From Aphis gossypii (taxonomy: Eukaryota; Arthropoda; Insecta; Hemiptera; Aphididae), in assembly GCF_020184175.1 (NCBI RefSeq), contig NC_065530.1:27939260-28003259 (forward strand): 64,000 nt of DNA. Direction: 5' to 3'. Below are positions 38,301 through 53,300 of the stretch, piece by piece. The translations under genes were made by a program, and so were the position numbers. The notes beneath the pieces are model-generated. The model saw nothing but the letters and a program-made list of their open reading frames with translations. It was not told the origin of the DNA and made no database searches. Within the stretch, counting starts at the first letter, position 1, and each line of letters starts with the position of its first letter.

Positions 38301-41300
38301 TATTATAATATATAACTTCAGTTAAAATACTGAACTATAATAATTTTATTCGAAGTATTTACAATAGAAGTATTTTCAAACTTTCTATTGTAAATAATAA
38401 TACGACTATTATATTATAACTATAACATTTTTTATCTACTCTCGATCCTTAAGGAATTCGGCTTTAGTCTATTATACTCGTATTTAGTTTTGTGTAACGT
38501 TTACGAATTGAAAGTTGTGCAGCGTGCAGTGAACATTTTATGTAACACCGCGGTTATTATTATAGTGCACATAAATACACTAATGTAATCGCTACTAATT
38601 AAGTATGTGTTTTAATCGATAGTATAATACGCGATTAGTAAAATGTGTTAGTACTTGCCTCGATGTATCGATTTTTGTAAGATTTTCAGGGTCGCCGTTA
38701 AATCCGAATCATTGAACTCGTAGTATTGCGACCACCCCTGCGGTATGTACGTCCTGCGTTCTAAGACTATGGAATGGAACCAGGCCAAAGCGTATGCAGA
38801 TCGAATTTCGTCCGAAGATTTCCACACCACGTGTTCGTTCTTCCAGATGTCATAGGCCCGTCTCATGTTCCTCTTGACGCCGTGCGGTGTTTCGTACGCG
38901 ACTTTAACGCACGACACTACTAACGAATGTTGAATTTTTTCGTTGGGTTCCGTGGTCATCCAAACCGCAAACTTTTCGTGCACATTCTCCAACGACTTAA
39001 GCCGTTTTTCCAGCTCCATTAGGATGGATTCCGAACTCAGGTGAATGTTTTTCAAAACCACCCATTTCGGCTGTTTGCATAGTTCCTGCAGTGAATCGAC
39101 TTCACTTCGGTCTTCGCCTACAGCTATCTCTATACAATTTTCGTGAGTCATCTGTTTGGCCAACATCCTTAGCTCGTCGGATGGGTCGGATCCGATGGAC
39201 GTTATTATCATTACTGGTTCTGTGTTTTCTCCGACCAATTTGGTTAGGCTCAATGTTGACGGTGATAAGTCGGTCAATTCTAAAACGAAAAACATATATT
39301 ATATTGAATAAGAAATTTCCATTGTAAAATAAAAGCGTCGTAATGTACTTAGTTGATTGAGAGAGAATTCTGTCAAGACTTTATGTAATCTATCGGGTTT
39401 CAATGCTTGTGTTATTAATACTTGTTGAAAACTTGACACGTTTACTAAATTTGGAATACTCGAATTTGTTGTTCCGACAAAGTCCTTCCAAATGTTTTGA
39501 TTATCAAGTTGAAGCATTTCGTAAAGTTCTGGTACGGATTCCTGATTTTAAAATATTATATATTTTAGTTTAAATTATTTAGACTTAAAGTATTTTAGTG
39601 TTTAGTCTGATAAAATATATTGTATGTGATAATGTAAAATTAAAAGGCGTCCCTGAGCGACTGTTGTGACTTTGTGAGGGACATGCTTGAAAATGAATGC
39701 AATATAATTATAGTATTTGACAATAATAAAAAGTTATGTGCTAATGTAAATAATGGTTAAAATTATTACAATTGAAAATGAATAATAATACAACAATGAT
39801 GGTTATGTATAGGTATATAAAATATAACACAACATATTTTTTTTTCTTTGAATTAATTAAATTTTGAACACCCAATCGCTAATAAATGTACTCAATACAA
39901 AAAAATATTTACTTTTAACATGTACACATCAAACGATCTGTCATCGTTAATCCACTTTGGAATATTATCTTTATAATTCAATTCTTCGTCAATATTTGTT
40001 GTTTTTTTTCCAATGAACAATTCCCATTCCTGTCGATCATACGTTACAGTTAAATCACCCAATTGGCAATTAATCAAATCGTATAAATAATTTTAAAATA
40101 TACTAACGTTGGAACCGAAATCGTTAGAATTCAATTTATATGATAAGTATGTGGCGAATGTCAATCGTTGATCTTTGAAAAGCGATCTCGAAACATAATA
40201 ATAAACCGTGTGCAATAGTCGTTTCTCTTGATTCGTACCGCCGGTAGATTCCTGAAAAATATAAACAGTAAAAATATAACTAAAATCGTTTCACAGTTAA
40301 TGATTATTATTATACTTTTAATGTAGACTGAAACAGTTTGACAAATGTTGCCATCGAAATTTGACAAAAACGGTTAAAGGCGAAGAAATCTTTCAACGCG
40401 AAATATATTTTTGAAGCGTAACTGGAAAATGGCTTGTACACTTGACATTCAGATTCTAATTTGCTCTGCACTTTTAACGATTCATCGAGTGATTTTGATA
40501 TCTCAGTGCTGTTGGTTTTTATGCTGTCTAGCGAATTAAGAAGTTCCTAAAAAATTGCATGTGACCATAATTGCGATTGCATCACGTTCACAAATAATAT
40601 TATAATATTATAACATTAGGTTTATGATTTTTTAAATAACAAAAAAATGATTTTACTTGATTTTCGAGTATATTCCCTTGTGCACCAGCCAAGTCCTTCA
40701 GTACGTTCTCTTGAAGTACATGCAATTTCGATTTCAATTCTTCTTCTGTGTGCAACAGTTCCAAATGCATAGAATCTAACTTAGGATTTTGTACTTTCAA
40801 TGCATGTCGTAGAAGCTATAGCAATTGAATTAAATTTCGAAATTAAAAATTATTTATTTAATTTAAAAATATGTATACTTAGGTACCTGTTCAGTGAGTC
40901 CAATATGATTGAGAGTAAAGTTAACAATAGTTAAAAGAACAGATTGATCTGAGGACAAGGTCAAGTCAGTGCTATTGCTGAATAAGTATAATTGGAAATT
41001 CTCGTTGTAATCTACCAGTCTGTCTGCAATTTGGACCATTTTTCTGCTCCCTAATTAATAATTATACATATTTATTCATTTATACGATGACGTTATTGCG
41101 ATCGTAAATTATTGTATATATTTACCTTCAATTATAAAGTCACTTCTCAATACAGGTACGAGTATAGGGTCAAGTTTGCTTACGTTATATATTACCATTG
41201 TTTTACCAAAACTTAAAAAAAATAAGTGTTTTTTTATTTTTATTTTTATTATTATTATTAAGTTATACTATACGTATCTATTAAACATGATAAATAACGC

Positions 41301-44300
41301 TTACCGAACAGCTAACTCTAAAATTGAGTATAATTTTGGATTTTCAAACGACGTAAAGTCTGTTGAATTAACAGGTAATTTTAATTTTAACCACTCCATT
41401 ATGTCGTTATTAGGGTCAATTATCAACGGATAAAATTTAGCCTATACCGGACAATCATCATGTTAGTATGTTTTTTAGTTAATTTTTTGTGTATGGCATA
41501 TTTTTCGAGTCAACTTACCGAAATTTGAAGAGTTTTAATCTGTTAAAAATAATGTGTTTCATATAAATATAATACTATAAATAACAAAATAATAGGTTGA
41601 TTACTAAAGTAGTATAGGTATAGGCACAGTATTTACCTGTTTGAGTATTATGGCATTTTGATGCGATGTTTCGTCAGACGGCAAGCCTTCAGTAATCCAC
41701 TGCAGTATTTGACGCTCAGATTCCATAAATTTAGAAAACGAAAATTCGTTTGATTTTAGTTCGTATTTCCATTTTTCAATTTTTTCATTGCGAATACTAT
41801 CCGAACATTCAGATAAATAGGTCATAAACGCTGACGCTAGCAGCGTACTTGGTAATAAGTTTTCTAAACTTAACGACAATTCGTTTACCTACATGATAAA
41901 ACATCCTTTACTTTAGATTTAGATTTAATGTATTTTAATATTTTCTATAGTTAAATTATATATGTATACATTATATACAATATATATATTGGGATAATAT
42001 ATAAATATAACACCATGTGAAATATATTATTCATATTTTCATTATATTACATCATAAATTCATTACACTTCGAGTTTTTTTAAATGTTGTATTTGTAGAA
42101 ATCTATAATAAACTATGCAACAAAACAATGTATTTGTATAACTTCATAATATTATCAGTACATAATAATTATCTAAGGTCAAATGTTTTATTATAATATT
42201 TAATTTAATTTAAATAATAAGTTCAAAAGAAAAAAAATTTCAGGAATTTGATAAGGTCTAAGCACTCTGAGCTATAATCAAAATTAAAAGTTACCTATTT
42301 CATATCTCATTATGAATAATGAGACAAAATATAAAAACCTAATATCAGGTAGTTATGTAATTAATAAATATTATAGGTACGATAATTGAAACAGTTAATT
42401 CTTTATTATAGGAATTTAAAACATTTACGATTCTTAACCATTTAATGATTAAACAAATACAATAAATATAACGATTTATATGATAATTACTGCATTTAAA
42501 ATTTTTCATTTTATAACATAAAACACATTTTATTTTGTATACCTATTGTTAATATTAAATTATGAATTTATGTATAAAGTATTTGATAGATATTATACAA
42601 GATTATATTAATTTAATTTGGATAATGTGTATAGTATTATACTATAAGACTACCTCGTATTATACAAAATGAAAATATTGCTGTCTAGTGTAAGTTCTTA
42701 TGTATAATGTAATATAATTTAAATATATAATTAATGAGTTATAATTTTGTAACGAAAACGAGCATAGATGATTTAATATTCGAATTTATTAAATTTATAA
42801 TTCATATTTTAGGCTTTATTTATTTAATAAACTTAATTTGATAGCATAATTATTTAATAATTGAAATACCGATTTCCTACAAATACCTGTAAGCCCCATC
42901 TCGAAAATTCGTCGTCCAATTTTTCGACAAGTTTTTGGGCTGCTTCTATTGTCTTTTTCTCTTTGTTTATGTTCAATTCGATTTCCGCCGCTTCTTTAGT
43001 ATTAACAGTTAACTGCTCTCTTAATTCTGACACGTTCTTCTCGACACTGTCCAACCCATCACTTAAAAGTTCTATTTGCTCTTCGGCTTTTTGCAATTTT
43101 CTATATTGTACATACATAACATAATGCGTTATGCGCGACCGCAAATAAAAATTTAAAACTTCGCACCAACTACGAAGTGTAACTCAGTTATACATATTAT
43201 TATAAAAATTATATAATTACGATTTCAATGAAGCGTGTTCAGTTTCCAATGGTTTTATCTTGTGAAGTATGTGAGAGTACTCGACATTGGCTACGACCCA
43301 CGAAGCCAGCGGGGCCGCAGCTGCAGAAGCCCTCTTCGCGTTTTTTGAGTCAAACGAATCGCGTTTGGACTTCAAAAGCTTCTCTACCGAGTCCCTATTA
43401 GCCTCTGAAATCCTACGAGCATCGAAAAACCTTATGTCCTCTTTAACGCCCCTCTTTGCCAAGAACGTTTTCATGCTGTTCCATGACGTGTCTTGTATTC
43501 CCATAAGCCGGAGCACGCCCTCTAATATGTCCCTAATTACTTCCGGTGGAGCTCGAAGTGATCGGATCTCGGTGAGCGCTTCAGATTTGATGTTGCTTAC
43601 GGCTGCCTGAGCCTCTTCAATCAATGGTTCCACTTGCGCTAGTTCTTGATCGATTTCTTTTTTCCTAAAATGTATACTTCTACTTAAGTTTTGGCAACGT
43701 TTCATGACACCATTCACATATTTATATTATATATTATGTCGAAAAATTTGAAGACAATTTCTATTACGATTGACAATTAAATGGTTATATTTTTTCGTAT
43801 ACTTATCTATCTTTTAAGAAAATTTGTTTTATATTTTCATAATTCAAACGCTTATCATCTTAGTTCGTTATTTATCTAAAATATTAAATAGATTATAATA
43901 CTAAGTGATACCTACCTCTGGTTTAAAACATCATTTTTTATTTGAAATTCTTTTCTAAGACTTTCCATTTGCTCTTTTTTCGTATTAGCTCCTTGCATAG
44001 TTCTAGATATCATATTCAGGGCTTGATTGGCTTTCTCTTGCTTTTCCGCTAATTTTGTTTCTTGAACTCCAGCGTCAGATTTCAATTTTGCCACAATGTT
44101 TCTGGCATCGGTTAGCTTAGACAATCCGGCCTTTAAAACATTTAATTATATTATTAAATAATTATAATAATATTATAAAAAAATCGATTTTAAACTACAC
44201 TATATAATTGATATTACTTTTAAATGCGCCATTCTTTTATTAATTGATTCTTGTTTGTGCATTAGTAAGACACTAAAAGTTTGTATAAATGATAAATAAC

Positions 44301-47300
44301 GTCTTGGACAAGTATTCATCCAGGCTGCAGCTTCTTGATGGATACTGGCAAAATACGACATATGTTCATTAATACTTGGGAATTTGTCAATTATCTTATT
44401 TCTGAAATTTAGATTTGAATAATAAATAATGAAATTTATTGTAAGGTTTCAGTAACAACTTTTTGAAAATCAGTTCTGGTATTATTTCCATAGTTTTGTC
44501 ATCCCATCTATTAAGCCATAAGATGTGACTGTGATCTAGCACTGCCGGGCTGTTTTCTAAACAGTTGTTGAAAAATTCACTTTCCGAATCCAAAATCATC
44601 ACTACGTGTAAATTATTTTTAACTCCTAAAATTAAGCAAGTTAAATGCAATAAATTTCATATTTGACCTTAAATTAGCACAGCTTATAGATGATCAATAT
44701 TATAATGTAGGTACTATTTATATTGACATACTTTGTGTAAAAAAATTAGTCGATGTTCCATCGAAATTTTGTTGAGACATTTGATCTTTGAGAGGGGCAC
44801 ACAGCGATTCTAATTCTTCATTTTGATAGAGCCCCATCACTTCACCAGACACTATTAAACAACTTACGATATCCAGTACTTCATTGTTTACAAAGTGATG
44901 TTCCTCGACAACATAATAAACCTCTTCGTTGTCTATTCCACACGTCTGCATTATCTAATTAAAATTTAAAATAGATCATATTTTATTTTTTATGTGAGCA
45001 ATATTCATAACATAAAATATTTTTATGAATATGTAATACCTACCGTTTTTAGGTCGTTTCTAAATGAATTTAAATTAAAAATTGGTCGTATTTTAGGATA
45101 TACAACTGTAGCATTATGTCTGGATGCTACGATTCTTACAGCCAAGTTTCGTCCTATTCCCAAGCGTCCTACCAATAACATACACCCACTAGGCTTTGTC
45201 AAAATCCTTTCACAATAGGCTGTAATAAGATATAGTAATTCTGTGTTCAACTCAACCTCCTGATTCGTGGTTTCTGAGTTAAATTTAAAAACGTAAGCAT
45301 TATTCAATTAAAACTACATTATAGACAAATTATTTAGATTTAAAATACCATTTGTAATAATACATTTTTCAATTATTTTTTTCCATTCTTCTATGTTAAG
45401 TTTTGAAAGTAAACCAATTTGTTTTGGATCGATTTTTCTTTCGCATATATAAACAACATCTAAAAATAATATACTAATTTATTATATTTACGAGACGATC
45501 GAATAGTATTTCACAAACATCTAATTGTACATATTAGTATAATAGTATATTACATAGAAATAAATTATTTATGTATTCATAATTATAATAGTATAGTATA
45601 CGATACTATATTTTGTTCTTAAGTGATTTAACTTCGTATCATTAATTATTTTCAAAAATATTAAAATTAGTCGGTATTTAAATACAATTTTTAAACGGTA
45701 TTAGGGATACTCCGCGGAATGTTGTTAACTACTCCACTCAATTATCATTCAAAAAAATTAAATAAATATGAAATAATAAGTGGTGGTTCATGATAAAATA
45801 ATAACATGATATTTATAATTTAATAGGTATTAAACTATTATGTAATACTATAAAATCACCTTCGTATTTGTATTTTAAACGAAGATCTACATAAATCTTT
45901 TGAATTAGTCCTTCGAATTTCGATTTATCTTCATACGTCACTAGTCGATCATTAAAAATGCGGTTTGCTTCGAAAAACAAAACCTAAAATATGGTTTTTA
46001 TTAATATTGTAGGGATAAATAATTTTTTTTTTTTACTTGAGCTGCATTGTTTTCATCGTTAAATTGGTATCGACTTAGATTTTTGCATAATTCAACTAAA
46101 ATATGATTTGTAAATATATAATGAGGCGTCTGTACTGATGTAAGTGTTTCTCTAGTCTAGAATGATTATTAATATACAATGTTAATATTTAAAAATTGAA
46201 TTAACTTAAGTGTTACAGTTATCGATCCGATACTGACATAAAAATACCTTTACTAATAAATCTACGATTGCATTTGTAATTATTTCTGATTTGTCATCTA
46301 TCACAGTGCTCAAGTATTCTGAGCAAATCTTTTGAAGTTCATGTTTTTGTGGTGTTCTATAAATTATTTTAACATTTGAAAATATATTATTTTTTAATAA
46401 ATAATATGTTTAATATATTTTTGATTTACTCGATGTGTAAAATGTTACTAGCCGATACAAGCCTTGGGTTAATTCCATCTATTGAAGTTAAACTATTAAT
46501 TATTACAATATTAGAGTCAATTCCCATCCACTCCAATGTAGCAGGCTCATAAAATCCTCCAAAAAAAATTAACTAAAACATATTTCATTTTTATGTATAA
46601 ATAAATGGTCAAACAGAACGTAATAAATTTTATTTTTAAAACACTATATTTTATAAAAGTAATTACTATTATTATAAATATTACTCTCACTTGTTGTATA
46701 AATGCAGCTAGATGAATAGAACCCCATTTATCTGGTTTGACATGATTTAAATTTTTGAGGTGCAATATTAATCGTTCCGAATTTTTTGGTCGATAAACTC
46801 TACCTTTATTGTTAGAAACTACTACACATACCTTGAAAACAATAAGATACATGATCGTTAAATAAATATTAATAAATAAATAAATTTATAGTTGAATTTT
46901 GGCTGTTAAAATTAACTTAAAAAAAATAAAGATAGATTAACTTTCCTTTAAAATATTTTTATGTTATTTATTCATGGCAATACAAACATTTAATAAAATA
47001 AAATATTTTCTATAAATCTGTAACATATTTAAATGTGTGGGGGGCCAAGATGACAATTGCTGCACACTCTTGTAAATTAATTTATGAGTGCAATTATCAA
47101 TTTATGTAATTTTACATAGTTAATTAATACCTGTGACATTTTTAATAAAATCTGCTCAGGTGACGTTTGAGCACTACAATGAATTGTGACGCATTCAATT
47201 CCTCTTAAAAGATTGGTACATTTAAAAATAACTTTACTGTAAAATAAAAACTTTATGTTGTACTTTGTGATACAATCTTAATGATTATAATATTAATATT

Positions 47301-50300
47301 ATACAATGTAATATCGAATATTATAATATACCTTTTACCCGATGCCGGTGGCCCAACAACAAAAATTGATTTGCTTTGTTGTATCCATTTGATTAAGATA
47401 TCAGAAGCATTTGCTATTCTTGGTGTTTCAATTAAATCACCGATTTTGTTTCCAAATAGATTTGAGTTTTCTGTATTTAGTAAATTGTAAGCTTCTACAT
47501 TATCTCTTATTTCGTTATAGCAATAATATTTCACGTCATTTACCTCCGACACATACTCTTCAAACATCTCAAAAACCTTTTTTTAAATATTAAACATCTT
47601 ATTTTTATACAGTGAGTAGTATGATATTACTTTGTATTTTTATTATATATTTTTTTACCATTTTTGTAAATTTATCTCTATTTGATGCAATCAAATTAGC
47701 TCCTAATCCGTTAATTAGACAAATTATGAAGTGGGATTTTGATTTAACATCGGTTAAAAGATGTAAGACATTTTTTACTGTTGAAATCATCGAACATGGA
47801 CAAACAAATTGTCCGTTAATTTCCAGCCATTTCACAGCTTTAAAATATTTCATAAGATTTACAAGTTCATTATTTATAGAACAATTTTAAAGTTGTTTAT
47901 TTTACCTTTATATAATTGAAGTTCATAATCTTTTACAATATTACTATTGGGAAATGTATGAGTCCAAGAATCGATTACATTTTTTATACTAGTGTCTTCT
48001 TCACTGTAGTAAAGGTAAAAATTAATACAATGATTTTATTTTTAGAAATGTTAATTATATTTTAATTTTATTACCTAAGAAGAATTATACCCATTCTCGA
48101 TACAGTCGCAGGAGATGCATGTCTAAGAGAATGAGTTTCAAAAATAAAATTTATATTGTTTCCAAATTGAATTCTCCAACCAGAAGGTAATGTCAATAAT
48201 CTATTATCATCTAAGACTGAATTTAGCGATTCTATCCATTCGGGATCTACATCTCCATCAAATATTATCCAAGAAATAATATCTATAAATAATAATTTAA
48301 ATTAAAATGAATAAATAAAGTATATAATAATAAAAATAAAGTTTATAATAATATTAATTGCATGTGATGGTTTTATTATATAACCACCATTGTATAGTTA
48401 TTGTATGTATAATATCTGATAGAAAAAACATTTGGATTTTGGACTAAATTATTGTAGATTAATATAATTTTGTAAATTTTTGGTGAAATTTTTGTGGAGT
48501 TATTTTATAAGACTTATAATTTAGTAGGTATTGACATATACCTACAAAAATATAATTTTAAAGTTCATCAGTCATCTATTACATAAATTATCAGTATTTT
48601 AAGCACTATTATCAGTTATATTTAAAGTTAGTGACTCTCATAAACTTGGTGCACACTTATATAACTGAAAAATATTAGGAAATGTATCTAAATAATTTGT
48701 TGACCATTATTTGAGCACTATTTTTTTTTATGAGACTTAAATATTCAACCAAAAGATATTTCAGATTCTGAAGGAAGTGATGAATGTATTGATACAATGA
48801 TGTGTGTTTTTTTTGTGTCTGTGTATAGTATAATTTGTCGAAATAAAGCTTCAATTTCAAACTTCGGGGGTGGTTTCCAATAGAAAAGGCAATATCCTTG
48901 GTGCATTATAAATCAAAAATAAGAATTTTTTAACACTTAAAAAAAAATCGAAAAAAACAAAAAAAAAGTGACAGAAAAACGGGAATTTTTACACAATTTT
49001 CTACAAAATTATTTTTTTATATGGTTGTAACTCAAAAACGAATCACTGTAAATACTTACAATTTTCACCAAATGTTTATATTAGTGTTATAAATACAAGG
49101 TTAAATTATCAAAATATTTTGGCTTTTTTTGAGCTCCGCTCTCGTGGATAGTTGTTTGCAAATTTTGGGATTGTTTCTTTGTCTTATTATAGTTATTTCT
49201 ATTATAAAATGCTACTATACTTTATATCTAAGCTAAATAATAGTAATTTAAGGTGTTTATAAATTCTCATAAATATACGTCTTATAGATAAATAAAAATA
49301 ATTTTTTTCTCACATTAATATCATTATTCTTACACCCGGAAAATATATTATACAATAATATTATAACGTCATTAAATGAATAACAATAATAATGATTATT
49401 AAACAACAACATTTAGGCATGACATTCTATGGGTTTTTTTATAAAAAATATCGATTACATTTTTTGGCTAAGTCAAAATACTTAAAAATTTAATACAAAG
49501 TTCCTTATAAGTTGGTCTTATAGTAATTAAAAAATTATAAGAAATATTGAAATAAGAATACTTAGGCACAATTTTTTTTATTAGCGTTTGAAGTTCAAAT
49601 TTTGTCAAAAATCCGTCGAAATCATGAATACTTGCGAATTATTTTTTAGTTAATATTTATAAAAAATGTTGTATAAGTAGCTAAGAGTTGAAAATTTAAT
49701 ACAAGATTTTCCATAAGTTTGCCTTACAATAATTATAAAATAACTTAAATTTTGGTGTATTCAGGCCATTAAAACATAAACCACCTTTTTCATCACCTAT
49801 TAGAATATATATTTCCGTTCAGAACAGTTTTTCGTATACAATGATACCTATCATTGAATTTAAATTTAATACATTCATCATAGCAAAAAAAAGGTAAAAA
49901 TTAAGATTACTTTTAAGAAAATAATTTTCTAATTTATATATTTTCTTATATTTCAATTGTTTTGATCTAGACTAATTCGTTTAAAACTAAAGAACTATCA
50001 ATAATTTTTAGTTATTTTAATTATTATTTCAATGACACATAAATAAACGATTTTTTTTTACCGGGATTCTCTGAGTATGCTTGTTGAGCAGCTTTGCTGA
50101 TTATGCCATCAATCCACTGACGTGTATCCAAATCTACTTTTCCTAATAGCTGCGATCGTGATTGAGCTTTTGGGTTTATTTTATGTATTTTTATATTGTT
50201 GTTAGTGGTTAAGGCCTGAAAAATGCCAAAACTTACTTAAGTCTATTCGAAAATCAACAACGTTTTTAAATGCCATTACTCGTGACAATAATTGAATTAT

Positions 50301-53300
50301 TGTTGTTTTTCCGGTCGACGGTGGACCCATTACCACTACTCCCATACGTTGTTGTAACTGTTCATAAAGTTCAATACATTTTTGTTCCTTAATAAATTAA
50401 AATGTACATTTAAGTCTTTTAACACACTTAGATTTCGTAAAAAGGATTTGAACTAATGATTTACTTGTCTTGGATTAATTTGTAATTCCATTTCCTCTGC
50501 TGCTTTTCGTATTTTCTGAGTCAATGTATCATATATTTGAGTGCTGTTTGATACTTTAACTTCAGGAAATATGTTTGAAATCAGTGATTTAAATAATACA
50601 CTGTCGTCAAACGTTAGCTTTGAAATTGTGTTCAATTCCAACGCTTGTACGGCTACTGAACATTCTTCTGAAAGCGAGTTTAAAGTCACTGCCGAAGCCT
50701 TTAAGATTGTACCGCAAAAACCAATTACTGTCTTCATAGCTCTAAGACCCCAATCATAATGTTGTTGATTACTTAGCAATTGCCTAACGGAATTGATTTT
50801 GTTATTAAATACATTATAATTTATGGTTAGCTTAAACTATTATATTTTATTAATTTAATAAAATTTTACTTGGCAGAATCAAACGTTTCTACAAGTTTTT
50901 TAGCTATCATTTGCGGGTGTTTAAATCCTTCGGCATGAAGTGTTACGTTAGCTATTAAAGTTTGATCTGGTTTGCTCATAATTACAGGTCTGAAAAGTTG
51001 CTTAAGATTGTCGGGTAATTTATTTCTACCACCATAACCTTGTCCAGCTGGATTTAATGTTACAAATATTCCCGCGTTCAAATTCAAATCAATCTGAAAT
51101 ATATTATTTTTAAATCATTAGACAAATTATGGTGAATCATTTTCTAAATTTTACGCAAATATATAACCTAACTACCATCCTCGATTTAGTAGAAAACTTA
51201 TGTTTTATATGTTTAAACTTATAATATATATTATAATAGTATATTGTGATTGTGATTGTCGAAAAACAATGTTAAATAGATAATAAATTGTCTTATTCAT
51301 TAAAAATATTTTACAAAACATTCTCAGAAATTGATTATCAAATAATTTTAAAAAATATATATATAATTTTAATTTCTAATTTTATAGAACAAGAATCATA
51401 TGTGTTTGGGCAAGTGTTGACTCTAACAATAATACCTGCGTATGTTTGCACCTGTAGATTGTATGCGATAAACTAATAATAATAATTTATTATAATTTAA
51501 ATTAAAAAATAAGTTTTTGAAAATTAAATTAAATTTTTACAATTTTAAGGAGTCACATCAAACAATTTCTTTGATCGAGTTTACATAAGAAATTATATTT
51601 CGAGAACTTAAATTTCAAACCTTTTGGTTTTCCAATACGAAGTTAGTTTCTTTGTTTTTTATCGCTTCTTGTATTGGGTGTATTCTTGTTGAGATCATTG
51701 ATAGTGTGGAATCTTCTAGACGATTAAATTCGTCAAAGCATCCCCAAGCTCCACATCTTGCCAAACCAATTAATATTCGGGTTAAAGATTTGATATCTAT
51801 GCCTTCGTCACAGTTAAAAACCAATACTTGACGGCCAAATAGATAACCGAGCGCTTTGATCGATTCTGTTTTTCCGGTACCAGCCGGTCCATATGGATTT
51901 CCTCCAAATCCCATGTTCATTGCCTGATCATAATAAATACATTAATATTCATGAAATCTATAACCGATAATATTTAAATATAATATATACTTGAGTGAGT
52001 GTTAGATAACAGTTATCCGTGAGTGGCGTGTGAACCAATTTAGGCGATATCCCTTGGTATTCATACGAATACGTAAATTCCGAATCCACCATTCTAATGC
52101 TTATTTCACCGCCAGAATGTGAATAAAATCTGTAAAATAAATATAATATTGATTGATTTGTTTTATTTCATAATCTATTATAAAATATTAGGCAATACAC
52201 GTTAGATTCAAACCTTATTCTTTTTTGCCATTCCCAATCGTGGATAGACGATACTCGCGAGTTAATAAGTTCGTCTACTACACTTATATGATGAATTGTG
52301 TCTAAAATTAGGCTTTTTATTTTTAAATGTAGCACATTTTCTCCCCTTACAGAACTTTCGACATTTAATGTTGTATAAGTATCTAGTTGATTCTAAAATA
52401 GTAAAAAATATATTGGTTTCGACAATTTGAAAAATAATAAAAATATTGATGAACAGTTTTAGTGATTATAGTTTGTATTAGTAACTACTATTGATCTTCA
52501 TTATGTTAAAATAATAGTAATACTCAAATGGGTTTATTTAATTTATAAATTATATAATTAAAACATAATTCGGTTACTTTTAGAGACTTTTGTAATTGTT
52601 GTAATTGTTGTTTTTTTATAGCGTCTTCGCATCTTGAACTGAAGAGCACTTCATTTACCATACATAAAATCTGTGATGGATATTTCAAAGGATCTGGCTC
52701 TTTTAGACAGTTCATAAAACATATTTTCAATGTATTAGTTATTTCTTGAACAAGCAATTTGAGCCATTCCTGTAAAATCAATTATATTATGACTTTAATA
52801 ACTTAATTAAGTTTTAAAAATTATTTTATACTGAATAAATTAGTTTTAATATATTTTTTTTCAGTTAAATATAAATTAAAGTGACAAATTAATTTAAACG
52901 TTTTAAATTAAAATAATTACATTAAGATTTAAATAATATCATTCAACACTTAAAATTTTTTATAAATACTTTAACCGTTCAAGCATTTGCTTATTTAAAT
53001 ATAGTACCTATGACAGAGATTCCCAACCGGCGTGCCCCGAACTTAATTTAGGGTTCCATGAAATTATATGAAATATATTTTTTATTAAATTATTTATGTC
53101 ATAACAATTAAAAATTAAAATATATAATTAATTTTCAATGTAAACATTTGTTTTATAAAATATAATATGTGTATATACTACCTATATACCTACATTTTAC
53201 TATTTTTTTTATACATATGCATTGGTAAATAGAACCGAAGTATTCGTTAGGGTGCCTCCGGATTTTTAGAAAATGATTAAGGGGGCCATAAGTCAAAAAA

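Larger units (their letters stand above)
32322..41888 (-). other. DYNC2H1: DYNC2H1 exons 52-68: AAA5, AAA6 and C-terminal domain
   Basis: Exons 41637-41888, 41519-41539, 41305-41441, 41126-41211, 40887-41050, 40657-40815, 40316-40546, 40108-40251, 39913-40029, 39349-39541, 38659-39279, 37826-38013, 36774-36897, 35858-36165, 34517-34707, 32615-32816, 32322-32480. Family blocks: ITEGLPSDETSHQNAIIL, RFGKTMVIYNV, AQGNILENQ, TQALKPDRLH, ERRTYIPQGWSQYYEFNDSD, HGLCEKAIYGGRITN, DELFHPRTLLIALKQQTA and a last exon ending WILAGVTLFLRTH before the stop at 32322-32324. The introns at 32817-34516, 34708-35857 and 41889-42886 are long and AT-rich. Apart from a G-rich transposon-like piece near 34830-34925 they show nothing clear. 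Confidence 0.9.

Noticed and set aside
40030..40107. Missing acceptor before the frame at 39892-40077 in DYNC2H1
   Set aside because: The acceptor is further in, at TCGACAG before 40029. The intron is 78 bp and the exon starts EWELFIGKK.
47838..47905. Apparent frameshift in DYNC2H1 near 47890
   Set aside because: Reading through gives a stop, but a 68-bp intron with donor GTAAAA and acceptor TTTTAAAG at 47838 restores the frame and the family sequence (LYKAVKWLEINGQ).
50237..50279. Longer version of DYNC2H1 exon 32 ending at GTAAGT near 50236
   Set aside because: It would put exon 33 out of frame with a quick stop. The donor GTAATG at 50279 joins LLSR to ALTTNN in frame, as in the family.
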